Assembly (NCBI RefSeq): GCF_018130165.1
Contig: NZ_JAFCLZ010000013.1
Coordinates: forward strand, 124,001-188,000
Length of the DNA stretch: 64,000 bases
Direction of reading: 5' to 3'
Origin: Bradyrhizobium sp. JYMT SZCCT0180
GTDB taxonomy: Bacteria > Pseudomonadota > Alphaproteobacteria > Rhizobiales > Xanthobacteraceae
Shown here: positions 1 through 7,352 of the stretch, piece by piece
Position numbering within the stretch: position 1 is the stretch's first letter
How the letters are laid out: each line of letters begins with the position of its first letter
Notes under the pieces: model-generated
Told to the model about the DNA's origin: nothing
Database searches by the model: none
What the model saw: the letters and a program-made list of their open reading frames with translations, nothing else
Translations under genes and position numbers: made by a program

Positions 1-1624
1 ACACGTCGGCCTGTCCGATTCCGACACCGAGCGTCGCAAGCACCGAGGCTAGCAATTGATCGATCGAACCGGTCGCACCGCCAAGGATGCCGCTGACTGT
101 CGAACCGAGCCCGGGAACGGGAAGTCCTAACGGGCCCACATTCACCGACAGCGACAGATCCCCAAGCAGGCTCGATGTGAGAGACTGGGTAAAGTTGGTG
201 GTCGTCACCGTACGTTTGACCTGCGATTGGATGTCCGCGTAGCTGAAGTCGACGTTCTTGGCGGTCGTGTTGCCCATCCCGGCGTGGGCGCGACCGGTGA
301 CTGTCACTGCACCCAGATTGACCAGCGTGGCCGCGGGCGGGTTCGGCTTGCTTGTGAAGTTCTTCAGCTCGGCTGTCGTCACGTTGCCGATCCATGCATC
401 GACGATTCCGGGCGTTACGCCGAGCGTGACGGTCGATGTGTTGATACTCGGGCGCCCGCAGTTCAGGGCGTTGAGTGTGGCCGTGCCGGACGCTATTTCG
501 ACATACAGCGGCAAATTGACCACGGGAACAGCGCCGCTGCCGACCAACTGTACCGACAGCAGAATGCGGGTCTGCGCGGTGTGCACGCTGGCGCCTTTGG
601 TACCGAGCGTAATCCATCCGGAGCCGACCGGCCGCTCGCCGATGGTCGCAGTGAGGGAGGCGCTGGCGATGCCCGGCAAACCGAGGTTGACGGAAGTTGC
701 GATCTGGTTTGTGCCATTTGCGACCTGGCCCGTTGCGGACACCAGATCAAGCGCCGACACGCCGACGCCAACCTTGGCTTTCTGTCCGGTAGGGAGATTG
801 GCATACGGACCGACGTCGATCAGTGATCCCGGCTTGATTTTTGTCGTGCTGCTTGAGACGGCTTGCGAGATCGTCGATAACGCAGCCGTTGCGGCGTTCG
901 CTCCATTGGCGGTCTGCTGGGTGGTCAATGCCGCCGCGATGATGTCGGCGACTTTAACGTTGCTGGTGAGCACGCTGTCATAGGTGGCGCCCGTCAGGTT
1001 GATACGTGTCGCCAACGCGGTGAGGAAATCCAGCGCGTCGATGCGAGCGCTGACGAGGGCTTCATAGTCCATCACCGACAGCGACAGATTGGTTCCGAGG
1101 GTCGCGCCGAGCATGGCGTTGATCAATCCGTTGTTCACCGATAGGAGTCTCGAGCCGATGGCAAACGACGCGATGGCGGTCGACGACGCGGTGGCTGACG
1201 TCTTTATCGTGAACTGATCGGTGCCAGTGAATACGCGCGCAAAATACAGCGGCGTCTGGGTATTCAAGGTTACGCGTGCTGCATTCGCGGTGCCGATCCC
1301 CGGTGTCACGAAGCGGGTTTGTGGCGAAACGGCGCTGTTGGCAGTATATGTTCCGAGTTCGAGCTTTACCATTGAGCTGGCGGGATAGTTGTTTTTCACG
1401 ACCGTCGCCGTCGCAGCGTTCACCGCGTTGGAAAGATTGCTGGCAGCAACGATGGCAGCGAGGTCAGCGGTGCTCTGGGTCTTGCGCCGGTCAGCGAAGA
1501 TCGTTCCAAGATCAACCGCAAGCGCGGTGCATCCGATCACCAGGACCATCAGGCCGGCACCCATGATGGCTATGTTGCCCCGCTCGTCGGCGCGAAACCG
1601 CCGGAATATCGGCTTCGTTATCAA
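1..1624 (-). CDS. TadG-like Flp pilus assembly protein (3' end beyond window)
   Basis: The reading frame stays open from 1624 down to base 1, so at least 541 residues are visible and the C-terminus lies outside the window. The start is a TTG with a strong GGAGGG ribosome site seven bases upstream, placed inside the end of the preceding TadE gene. The N-terminus (RFRADERGNIAIMGAGLMVL) is the charged stretch plus single hydrophobic helix of TadG-like prepilin-like proteins, and is followed by DRRKTQSTADLAAI, also typical. The rest is Ser/Thr/Ala/Gly-rich and extracytoplasmic in character. No von Willebrand A metal site was noticed in the visible part. The product probably acts in the envelope as a minor component of the Tad/Flp pilus machine, together with the TadE partner. 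Confidence 0.8.
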   Translation of the reverse strand, partial: MITKPIFRRFRADERGNIAIMGAGLMVLVIGCTALAVDLGTIFADRRKTQSTADLAAIVAASNLSNAVNAATATVVKNNYPASSMVKLELGTYTANSAVSPQTRFVTPGIGTANAARVTLNTQTPLYFARVFTGTDQFTIKTSATASSTAIASFAIGSRLLSVNNGLINAMLGATLGTNLSLSVMDYEALVSARIDALDFLTALATRINLTGATYDSVLTSNVKVADIIAAALTTQQTANGANAATAALSTISQAVSSSTTKIKPGSLIDVGPYANLPTGQKAKVGVGVSALDLVSATGQVANGTNQIATSVNLGLPGIASASLTATIGERPVGSGWITLGTKGASVHTAQTRILLSVQLVGSGAVPVVNLPLYVEIASGTATLNALNCGRPSINTSTVTLGVTPGIVDAWIGNVTTAELKNFTSKPNPPAATLVNLGAVTVTGRAHAGMGNTTAKNVDFSYADIQSQVKRTVTTTNFTQSLTSSLLGDLSLSVNVGPLGLPVPGLGSTVSGILGGATGSIDQLLASVLATLGVGIGQADV

Positions 1625-1625
1625 G

Positions 1626-2039
1626 TCAGAACCCTCCATTTGGGATCGCCGCCGAGCGGACGATCGTGGATGGCGGGGCAGGAACGAACGGCAATTGATA
1701 GATGAAGCTTCGCGACGCGTCATAATTTACCGTGACGACGTATACGTTGGCGTCGCCGGCCGATGCAGCGGCATTGACGGAGAGCGCATTCGCCGTAAGC
1801 AGTGGATAGGTCGATACATTGGCGATGACATAACTCGTGGCGAGATTCCTTCGCTCGCTATCATTCATCCCCGCAATGGACGAACGGGCGGCTTCGGCGG
1901 CCAGCTGCTGCACACCGTGGACCATGGCCAGATAGGCGCCAAAGACGACTATCCCGAATACCAGCAGCAGAAACACCGGCGCCAGTATCGCAAACTCGAT
2001 CGCGGATACTCCACGGCAGCAACGAACCAGTTTACGCAT
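1626..2039 (-). CDS. TadE-like pseudopilin
   Basis: This is a 137-residue protein beginning MRKLVRCCRGVSAIEFAIL. The GVSAIEFA segment followed by a hydrophobic helix (APVFLLLVFGIVVFGAYLA) is the TadE signature; the Glu just inside the helix is the conserved pseudopilin residue. The ATG at 2039 is preferred to an in-frame ATG 36 bases upstream because GAGG lies eight bases before it. It sits one base upstream of the TTG of the TadG-like gene, so the two are translationally linked. TadE proteins are prepilin-peptidase substrates needed for Flp pilus assembly at the inner membrane. Confidence 0.85.
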   Translation of the reverse strand: MRKLVRCCRGVSAIEFAILAPVFLLLVFGIVVFGAYLAMVHGVQQLAAEAARSSIAGMNDSERRNLATSYVIANVSTYPLLTANALSVNAAASAGDANVYVVTVNYDASRSFIYQLPFVPAPPSTIVRSAAIPNGGF

Positions 2040-2393
2040 CACCTGTACCTCACGACGCTGATTTTCGTTCAGCATCTCAGGGACGGGTGAACACGCGCTA
2101 TAAAACTTCTTTTGAGAATTGGAGCGGTCGATCCATTGCTGTGAGACCTCAGCTTTTTATGGGTCCATCAATGCGCGCAATGCAGCGGCGGATGCGCCCG
2201 ATCGAAAGGACGCGCCCGGGGAAATACGGGATATGCACCCTAGCGGTCACAGGGAATGTGTTTTCCTGTTGGATAGTGAAGTTATTGGCGTACAACCGCC
2301 TGCAATACCAATATTGATTCTTATTGATCCCGGGGGCGGGGCATTTTAGTGCGGTTGTGGAGGAGCGTTTTGACGCACCGGCAAAATTTTCAC
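2040..2393. other. Divergent intergenic region between tadE-like and LysR genes
   Basis: About 350 bases without a convincing gene. It must hold the promoters for both divergent genes. Around 2310-2325 there is ATTGATTCTTATTGAT, two ATTGAT-type half repeats nine bases apart, which could be an operator, but this is weak. LysR regulators often bind such divergent gaps, so control of the Tad genes by the neighbour is possible but not shown. Confidence 0.3.
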
Positions 2394-3260
2394 ATGCATA
2401 TTCCAATCGAGATCATTCGTACCGTAGTCGCCATATCAGAGACCGGAAGCCTGTCCAAAGCAGGTGAGCGGCTGGGATTAAGCCAGCCGGCGATAAGCTC
2501 GCAGGTGAAACGCCTGCAAAGCATGATCGGCGGCTCGTTGTTCGTGAAGACGGCGAATGGGACGACGACCACCGAGCTTGGCAAGCTTGCTTTGCACCAT
2601 GCGCGGCGGATTCTCGAAGCGAACGATCAGATGTTGCGGCTCGGCGGTAACGCTATCGGTCCGAAACCACTGCGGCTCGGACTAAGTACTCTGTTCGTCC
2701 CGGAGTTCGTCAAGCATCAAACGCAGCAATCGATGGCAAACATCTTGATCCACACCGATCATTCGACGGCGATCGGGAAGGGATTGACCGACGGCTATAT
2801 CGACATGGCCTGCATTTATGAGAATGAGGCGATCAAGGCCGAGGTCGAAGAGCTGGTCATCAATGAATTCGAAGATCCGATGCTTTGGGTACGTTCGAAA
2901 GACTTTGTGCTTAGTCCCGGTGCTCCGATCCCGCTGCTGACATGGCCCGGTGACGATTGGATGATTAGGACGATGGTGAAGCAGGGGCTTTCCTACAGGA
3001 TCGTTTTCAATAGCCCCGATTTTCATGCGAAGCTGGCGGCGCTAAGGGCGGGCATCGGCATTACCGCAATTCCCAGACGCATGATTCCGCCAGACCTGGT
3101 TTACGCAAAGGAATATTATTTGCCTCCGCTGCCTCCCATCAAAGGGTTGCTTTGCGCGAAGCTGGAGCTGGACAACGACCATGCCCGGGTCGTCATGAAG
3201 CAGCTATCCGCGCTGTTTTTCGGTGGCGTCGCAGGAAGCGGCGACCAGGCCGAAGGCTAG
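2394..3260 (+). CDS. LysR-family transcriptional regulator
   Basis: A 288-residue regulator of normal LysR size. The N-terminal winged helix-turn-helix is clear (TVVAISETGSLSKAGERLGL followed by SQPAISSQVKRLQ), then the linker helix and a periplasmic-binding-protein-like effector domain. ATG 2394 is chosen because it puts the HTH at the usual distance from the N-terminus. Alternatives in frame are GTG 2349 and TTG 2370; the latter has GGAGG five bases upstream, so the protein may be a few residues longer. It is divergent from the Tad pilus genes. The ligand cannot be told from the sequence. Confidence 0.88.
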   Translation: MHIPIEIIRTVVAISETGSLSKAGERLGLSQPAISSQVKRLQSMIGGSLFVKTANGTTTTELGKLALHHARRILEANDQMLRLGGNAIGPKPLRLGLSTLFVPEFVKHQTQQSMANILIHTDHSTAIGKGLTDGYIDMACIYENEAIKAEVEELVINEFEDPMLWVRSKDFVLSPGAPIPLLTWPGDDWMIRTMVKQGLSYRIVFNSPDFHAKLAALRAGIGITAIPRRMIPPDLVYAKEYYLPPLPPIKGLLCAKLELDNDHARVVMKQLSALFFGGVAGSGDQAEG

Positions 3261-3384
3261 AGCGTTTTCGAGCGAAGCCTGCCCCGGACTTGATCCGGGG
3301 TGGATACCGGTTCGCATAGCAATCAAGTTTACGCAGATTGCGTAGACTTATCTGCGGTAGAAAACGCGTCAAGACAAGAGTCTG
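3261..3384. repeat. Dispersed repeat with CCCCGGA/TCCGGGG hairpin, copy 1
   Basis: Starts directly after the LysR stop codon with AGCGTTTTCGAGCGAAGCCT and contains a perfect 7-bp hairpin (3282-3288 with 3294-3300), then CCGGTTCGC, AAAACGCGTCAA and AGAGTC. The same order of blocks is found at 21822-21905, also directly after a stop codon. This copy has about 40 extra bases between CCGGTTCGC and AAAACGCGTC. It is probably a transcribed 3'-end element. Confidence 0.75.
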
Positions 3385-3420
3385 GAGCTTCGGTTCTGAT
3401 TCAATCAGAACCGAAGCTCT
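3385..3420. repeat. Perfect 17-bp inverted repeat
   Basis: GAGCTTCGGTTCTGATT is followed after one base by its exact reverse complement, giving a very stable hairpin in either strand. It has no T-run on the plus strand. It overlaps the stop codon of the minus-strand zinc-ribbon gene, so it could terminate or protect the 3' end of that transcript and of the LysR transcript. Confidence 0.8.
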
Positions 3421-3562
3421 AGTGATTTTCTGAAACGGGTTCTTTGTGGCCGCAGCGCAGACACTCCAGCATTCGCGGAGTCTGCCGGGCGGAACCCGGC
3501 ATCATTCTCATCTTGCATTTGGGACATAAGGGGCGGGGAGTCGGCTCTTCAGGTGTGGACAT
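3419..3562 (-). CDS. 47-aa zinc-ribbon protein
   Basis: A short gene translating to 47 residues that start MSTPEEPTPRPLCPKCK. It has two CxxC knuckles (CPKC at 13-16, CLRC at 34-37, followed by GH), the pattern of a minimal zinc ribbon, with MRMMPGSARQTPRMLE between them. GAGAGA precedes the ATG by about ten bases. The stop codon lies at the edge of a 17-bp perfect hairpin. Small zinc-ribbon proteins of this shape are common in rhizobia and of unknown job; nucleic-acid or protein binding is possible. The opposite-strand ORF in this place shows no motif and is a shadow. Confidence 0.65.
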   Translation of the reverse strand: MSTPEEPTPRPLCPKCKMRMMPGSARQTPRMLECLRCGHKEPVSENH

Positions 3563-3668
3563 CAGCGAAGTCTCTCAGAGTTTCCCCGTCTCGCAATCGC
3601 GGCTCCAGCATACAGTGGAAACCGGCGGAAGTTCCGCTTGTTTGAAATAGTTTTGGGAGTGAACGGGC

Positions 3669-3693
3669 GGAACTCCGCTCGATTGGCATGGTT
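3669..3693 (+). promoter_or_regulatory. EcfG-like promoter (GGAAC-N16-GGTT)
   Basis: GGAAC at 3669-3673 and GGTT at 3690-3693, 16 bases apart. One base off the GGAAC-N16-CGTT pattern used by the alphaproteobacterial general stress sigma factor. It lies 22 bases before the start of the 73-aa gene. Confidence 0.45.
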
Positions 3694-3714
3694 GTCTTCC
3701 CATGGAGGAACCAC

Positions 3715-3936
3715 ATGGCTGAGAAATTCAATCCCGCGGCGCATGACAAGCACGCCGATGACCCCGGTGAGGCGCTGTTGGCCGATCGGGAAATGCACGA
3801 AAAGCTCGATGCCGGGCTGGAGGGCAGTTTTCCAGCCTCCGACCCCGCCAGCGCCGCGCAACCGGCGCCGTCGAAACATGACGGCGATCGCGCCAACGAA
3901 ACGCTGTGGGACAAGGTACTCGCGGTTTTCCGTTAG
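3715..3936 (+). CDS. Small acidic hypothetical protein with SFPASDPAS motif
   Basis: A 73-residue hydrophilic protein (MAEKFNPAAHDKHADD...). The start at 3715 has GGAGG seven bases upstream and removes a nine-residue extension that lacks a ribosome site. The stretch GLEGSFPASDPAS matches a short motif I recognise from many small rhizobial stress-related proteins of unknown function. There is no signal peptide or membrane segment. It appears to form a two-gene unit with the 44-aa membrane peptide 21 bases downstream, under a possible EcfG-type promoter. Confidence 0.75.
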   Translation: MAEKFNPAAHDKHADDPGEALLADREMHEKLDAGLEGSFPASDPASAAQPAPSKHDGDRANETLWDKVLAVFR

Positions 3937-3957
3937 CACTCATTGGCGCATGATGTG

Positions 3958-4092
3958 ATGAAGACTGAATTCAACCATGCCGCCAACAACTCGCCGCGTA
4001 GCGGCAGTTCGAAGAAAGTCACGCCGGTGGTCGGGGCCGCGATCGTGGCTGCCATGATCGCGCTCGCGATCTGGTTTGGCATGCGCGCGTAG
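3958..4092 (+). CDS. 44-aa single-pass membrane peptide
   Basis: Translates to 44 residues: a polar, Asn/Ser/Lys-rich N-terminus (MKTEFNHAANNSPRSGSSKK) followed by one hydrophobic helix (VVGAAIVAAMIALAIWFGM) and a short RA tail. It lies 21 bases behind the 73-aa gene, so the two are probably cotranscribed. The positive charges before the helix predict the N-terminus in the cytoplasm. The function is unknown. Confidence 0.6.
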   Translation: MKTEFNHAANNSPRSGSSKKVTPVVGAAIVAAMIALAIWFGMRA

Positions 4093-4190
4093 TGCCATTG
4101 CAGCGCGCTGATTGCGCCGGAACGATTCATATCACCGCGAATTGCTCCCGGATAACTCAAAGAGATAAATTCAAGAGAGAGGAACATGCG

Positions 4191-4457
4191 ATGATCAAGC
4201 ATCTTGTAATGGCTGCCGTCGCGGTAGCCGGAATTTCCTTCGTTCAGCCGGTGAGTGCGCAGGATGTCGGCGTCGGCGTAGGCGTAGGACCGGGCGGCGC
4301 TGGTGTCACCGTTGGCCGCGTCGACCGTGACCGCTATCGCGACCGTGAGGTGATCCGTGAGCGTGAGTACCGTGATCGCGACGAGACCGTGGTGATCAAG
4401 CGCAAGCGCGATTACGATCCCGACCGCAGGGTCATCATCGAGCGCGAGCGGTACTAA
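4191..4457 (+). CDS. Secreted Arg/Glu/Asp-rich small protein
   Basis: An 88-residue protein with a clean signal peptide (MIKHLVMAAVAVAGISFVQP, cleavage after VSAQ expected). A Gly/Val stretch (DVGVGVGVGPGGAGVTVGRV) and a strongly charged region of RDRYRDRE-like repeats follow. GAGAGAGG lies just upstream of the ATG. Likely periplasmic; the charged tail could be disordered or bind metal or polyanions. It is followed by a hairpin terminator. Confidence 0.75.
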   Translation: MIKHLVMAAVAVAGISFVQPVSAQDVGVGVGVGPGGAGVTVGRVDRDRYRDREVIREREYRDRDETVVIKRKRDYDPDRRVIIERERY

Positions 4458-4494
4458 CCAGCGTAGGTTTTTATCACCCCGCGTTGAGTTTGAC

Positions 4495-4523
4495 GAAACG
4501 GCCTCCCTGGCGGGGGCCGTTTC
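4495..4523. terminator. Hairpin terminator
   Basis: GAAACGGCC pairs with GGCCGTTTC around an 11-base loop, then CCCTTTGTTGT. It lies between the plus-strand secreted-protein gene and the convergent slyX gene and can serve both. Confidence 0.6.
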
Positions 4524-4534
4524 CCTTTGTTGTC

Positions 4535-4750
4535 TCAATAATGCGGCGGCCGCTCGTTGACCGGACCGGTGATGTTGCTTTCGGCGTCCTGCAGCCGCTC
4601 CTTCAGCTCCGCGAGCTGGCGCGTCAGGGCGTCGATCTGCTTCCATTGCTCGGTGATGGTCTGGTTCAGCGTCTCGATGGTGACGTCTTGAAACGTCAGC
4701 CGCATCTCCAGCGCGTCGATGCGCTCGCCAAGTGCGTTGGCATCACTCAT
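4535..4750 (-). CDS. slyX: SlyX-like protein
   Basis: A 71-residue protein, the normal SlyX size. It is almost wholly coiled coil (ERIDALEMRLTFQDVTIETL followed by NQTITEQWKQIDALTRQLAE) and ends in the characteristic ERPPHY. The start at 4750 overlaps the trhO stop by eight bases (ATGAGTGA), so translation is coupled. The molecular role of SlyX is not known. Confidence 0.88.
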   Translation of the reverse strand: MSDANALGERIDALEMRLTFQDVTIETLNQTITEQWKQIDALTRQLAELKERLQDAESNITGPVNERPPHY

Positions 4751-5495
4751 GAGAGCCCTCGCTGATCTGCCGTTCCTGCAAGCCATGCCCCAGCGCCACG
4801 CGCTCGTCGAACACGAAGCATTCGCCGCGCCAGCGGCTTTGTTCTTTCGGCACGCCTTCCAGATAACGCAGGATACCGCCCTTGAGGTGATAGACTTCGT
4901 TAAATCCATGCGCCAGCAAATAGGCGCTGGCCTTCTCGCAGCGAATCCCGCCGGTGCAGAACATCGCGATCTTGCGGTGCTTGGCCGGATCAAGCTGCCG
5001 CGCGGCAAAATCCTTGAACTGCCCAAAACTCCTGATGCCGGGATCGAGCGCGCCTTCGAACGTCCCCATCGCGACCTCGAAGGCGTTGCGGGTGTCGATC
5101 ACGAGGGTATCGGGCGCTGATATCAGCGCGTTCCAGTCGGCCGGCTCCACATAGGTGCCGACCCGCCGCGTCGGATCGGCAATCGCGTCGCCCAGCGTGA
5201 CGATTTCCTTCTTGAGCCGGATCTTCAGCCGCGCAAACGGCATCGCGGCGGCCTGCGAGAATTTCAGTTCGAGGTCGTCGAGCCGACCGCCGAACAGGGC
5301 GCCGGTCTGCAACTCTTCGGCCAGGGCGTCGATCGCGATGGCGTCTCCGGCCAAGGTGCCGTTGATGCCCTCATGCGCCAGCAGCACGCTGCCTTTCAGC
5401 CCGAGCCCCGCGCAGATCGCGCGCAGGGGCTCGCGCAGCTCACGGAAATCCGGCAGCGCGGCGAATTGGTAGAAGGCGGCGACCTTGAGGGGCAT
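4743..5495 (-). CDS. trhO: tRNA uridine(34) hydroxylase, rhodanese family
   Basis: A 250-residue protein. The N-terminal acylphosphatase-like domain (HEGINGTLAG at 41-50) precedes a rhodanese domain with the active-site loop CTGGIRCEK (Cys180, second Cys186). This layout is that of TrhO/YceA, which hydroxylates uridine 34 of certain tRNAs in an oxygen-dependent step toward 5-methoxy- or carboxymethoxy-uridine. It is cytoplasmic and in an operon with slyX. The family usually carries C-terminal extra cysteines that may bind a metal; this protein ends soon after the rhodanese fold and resembles the short form. Confidence 0.9.
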   Translation of the reverse strand: MPLKVAAFYQFAALPDFRELREPLRAICAGLGLKGSVLLAHEGINGTLAGDAIAIDALAEELQTGALFGGRLDDLELKFSQAAAMPFARLKIRLKKEIVTLGDAIADPTRRVGTYVEPADWNALISAPDTLVIDTRNAFEVAMGTFEGALDPGIRSFGQFKDFAARQLDPAKHRKIAMFCTGGIRCEKASAYLLAHGFNEVYHLKGGILRYLEGVPKEQSRWRGECFVFDERVALGHGLQERQISEGSHE

Positions 5496-5698
5496 GGCGA
5501 CCGTTTATCAGGCGGGCTGGGAGGGGGAAACCCTGCAAAATCAGCCGCCAGCCCCTGCGTTTGCCGGCCTGCTGTCGTGGCCAGATCTCTGGCATACCAG
5601 CCATTGCCCTGCCCGGGATGAATATGCAAAGAACCCACACTTAGCCCGCGCCTGACCCCGGCGTGGCCAAAGAAAACGCTGAAAAGAAAGCTTTCCTG

Positions 5699-7285
5699 AT
5701 GAGGAATTTCCATTTCGCCGGCCGCTCGACGGTCCATGCCCAGAACGCGATGGTGGCGACCTCGCATCCCGCCGCGGCGCTGGTGGCGGTCGACGTGATG
5801 CGCGCTGGCGGCACCGCCGCGGATGCCGCGGTGGCGGCCTGCGCGCTGCTTGGGGTCATCGAGCCGCAATCGACCGGCATCGGCGGCGATTGTTTTGCGC
5901 TGATCCAGCCCAAGGGCGAGGGCAAGATAACAGCCTATAACGGCTCCGGCCGCGCGCCGATGGCGGCAAACGCCGAGTGGTATCTCGAGCGCAAGATCAA
6001 CTCGGTGCCGCTGACCTCGGCGCACGCGGTCAGCATTCCAGGCAGCATCGACGCCTGGGATACGATCCTGCGCGATCACGGCAAGATGGGCCTCGATACC
6101 CTGCTGCAGCCGGCGATCAAGGCCGCCGAAGAAGGCTATATCGTCGCCCCGCGCATCGCATTCGACTGGAAGAACGGTTTCGAGAAACTCAAGAACGGCA
6201 CCAACACCGAGCGCTATTTGCTGCCGCACGGCAAGCCGGCCGCCGCTGGCGATGTGATTCATCAGCCTGAGTTGGGCAAGACGCTGCGCGCGATCGCCAA
6301 GAATGGCCGCGACGCGTTCTATACCGGCGAGATCGCCGCCGACATGGTCGATACCCTGCGCGGCATCGGCGGTCTGCACACGCTGGAGGATTTCGCAGCC
6401 CACTCTACCGAGACGACCTCGCCGATCGGCACGATCTATAAGGGCCACGACGTCTGGCAGTGCCCGCCGAACGGCCCGGGCATCACCATGCTGGTCATGC
6501 TCAACATCCTCTCGCGCTTCGACCTGACGAAATATCCCGCGCTCAGCGTCGAACGTTTTCATCTCGAGGCCGAGGCCGCGCGCATCGCCTACATGATGCG
6601 CGAGCAATGTATCGGCGATCCCGCCCAGGTTCATGTCGATGTCGCCGGCATCCTCGCCAAGGAGTTCGCCGAAGAGCACATCAGCAAGATCCGGATGGAC
6701 GGACTGCTCGACCTGCCCAACGTCGCGCCGCCGATGAACCCGTCCACCGTGTACATCACCGTGGTCGACAAGGACCGCAACGTCTGCTCGTTCATCAACT
6801 CGATCGCGCACTCGTTCGGATCGGCGATCGTTTCCAACAAGACAGGCGTGTTGCTGCAGAACCGCGCCGGCGGTTTCCGGATCCAGCCCGGCCATCCCAA
6901 TTGCATCGCGCCGGGCAAGCGGCCGCTGCATACGATCATCCCGAGCCTCGTGACCAAAAACGGCCGCGCGCTGATGCCGTTCGGCGTGATGGGCGGGCAG
7001 TATCAGCCGGTGGGCCAGAGCCATGTGCTGACCAACATGCTCGACTATGGCTGCGACGTGCAGGAAGCGATCGATATGCCGCGCGGCCTGCATTACGAGG
7101 GCTTCTACCAGCTCGAGGACAGCGTGCCGGCTGACATCGTCGAGGGCCTGAAGAAGATCGGGCACAAGACCACCAGTGTGGTCGGCCCGCTCGGCGGCGG
7201 CCAGGCGATCTGGATCGACTGGGACAAGGGCACGCTGGCCGGCGGTTCCGATCCCCGCAAGGACGGCTGCGCGCTCGGCTACTAA
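5699..7285 (+). CDS. ggt: Gamma-glutamyltransferase family protein
   Basis: A 528-residue Ntn-hydrolase that belongs to the gamma-glutamyltransferase family. Near the N-terminus are ATSHPAAALVAVDVMRAGGT and STGIGGDCF, both conserved. The nucleophile is predicted to be Thr350 in NPSTVYITVVD, where the precursor would cut itself into large and small subunits. GKRPLHTIIPSL follows as expected. An in-frame GTG 36 bases upstream is possible, but ATG 5699 gives the usual N-terminus. No signal peptide is evident, so this may be a cytoplasmic form of the family that acts on gamma-glutamyl amides or related compounds. The glutathione-specific function is not proven. Confidence 0.85.
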   Translation: MRNFHFAGRSTVHAQNAMVATSHPAAALVAVDVMRAGGTAADAAVAACALLGVIEPQSTGIGGDCFALIQPKGEGKITAYNGSGRAPMAANAEWYLERKINSVPLTSAHAVSIPGSIDAWDTILRDHGKMGLDTLLQPAIKAAEEGYIVAPRIAFDWKNGFEKLKNGTNTERYLLPHGKPAAAGDVIHQPELGKTLRAIAKNGRDAFYTGEIAADMVDTLRGIGGLHTLEDFAAHSTETTSPIGTIYKGHDVWQCPPNGPGITMLVMLNILSRFDLTKYPALSVERFHLEAEAARIAYMMREQCIGDPAQVHVDVAGILAKEFAEEHISKIRMDGLLDLPNVAPPMNPSTVYITVVDKDRNVCSFINSIAHSFGSAIVSNKTGVLLQNRAGGFRIQPGHPNCIAPGKRPLHTIIPSLVTKNGRALMPFGVMGGQYQPVGQSHVLTNMLDYGCDVQEAIDMPRGLHYEGFYQLEDSVPADIVEGLKKIGHKTTSVVGPLGGGQAIWIDWDKGTLAGGSDPRKDGCALGY

Positions 7286-7327
7286 GACGATCGAGCGGGT
7301 TGCCAACCCCAGATATCGGAACCAGTT

Positions 7328-7352
7328 CCCATCGCTTTCGTTAAGCGATGGG
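7328..7352. terminator. Hairpin after ggt
   Basis: CCCATCGCTT pairs perfectly with AAGCGATGGG around a TCGTT loop. There is no T-run after it. It covers the ATG (7348) of the next gene, so it may affect translation of the oxidoreductase rather than end transcription. Confidence 0.45.

Noticed and set aside
227..983. Two long plus-strand frames in the first kilobase
   Set aside because: They oppose the TadG-like gene, which has a good start, ribosome site and partner; the plus frames lack all three.
5590..5625. TGGCATACCAGCCATTGC as a sigma-54 promoter for ggt
   Set aside because: The distance between the GG and GC elements is 15 instead of 12 bases, so the site cannot fit sigma-54.
5396..7306. 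A 636-codon minus-strand frame opposite ggt
   Set aside because: Antisense shadow of the gamma-glutamyltransferase gene; no motif and an abnormal His/Arg/Asp composition.
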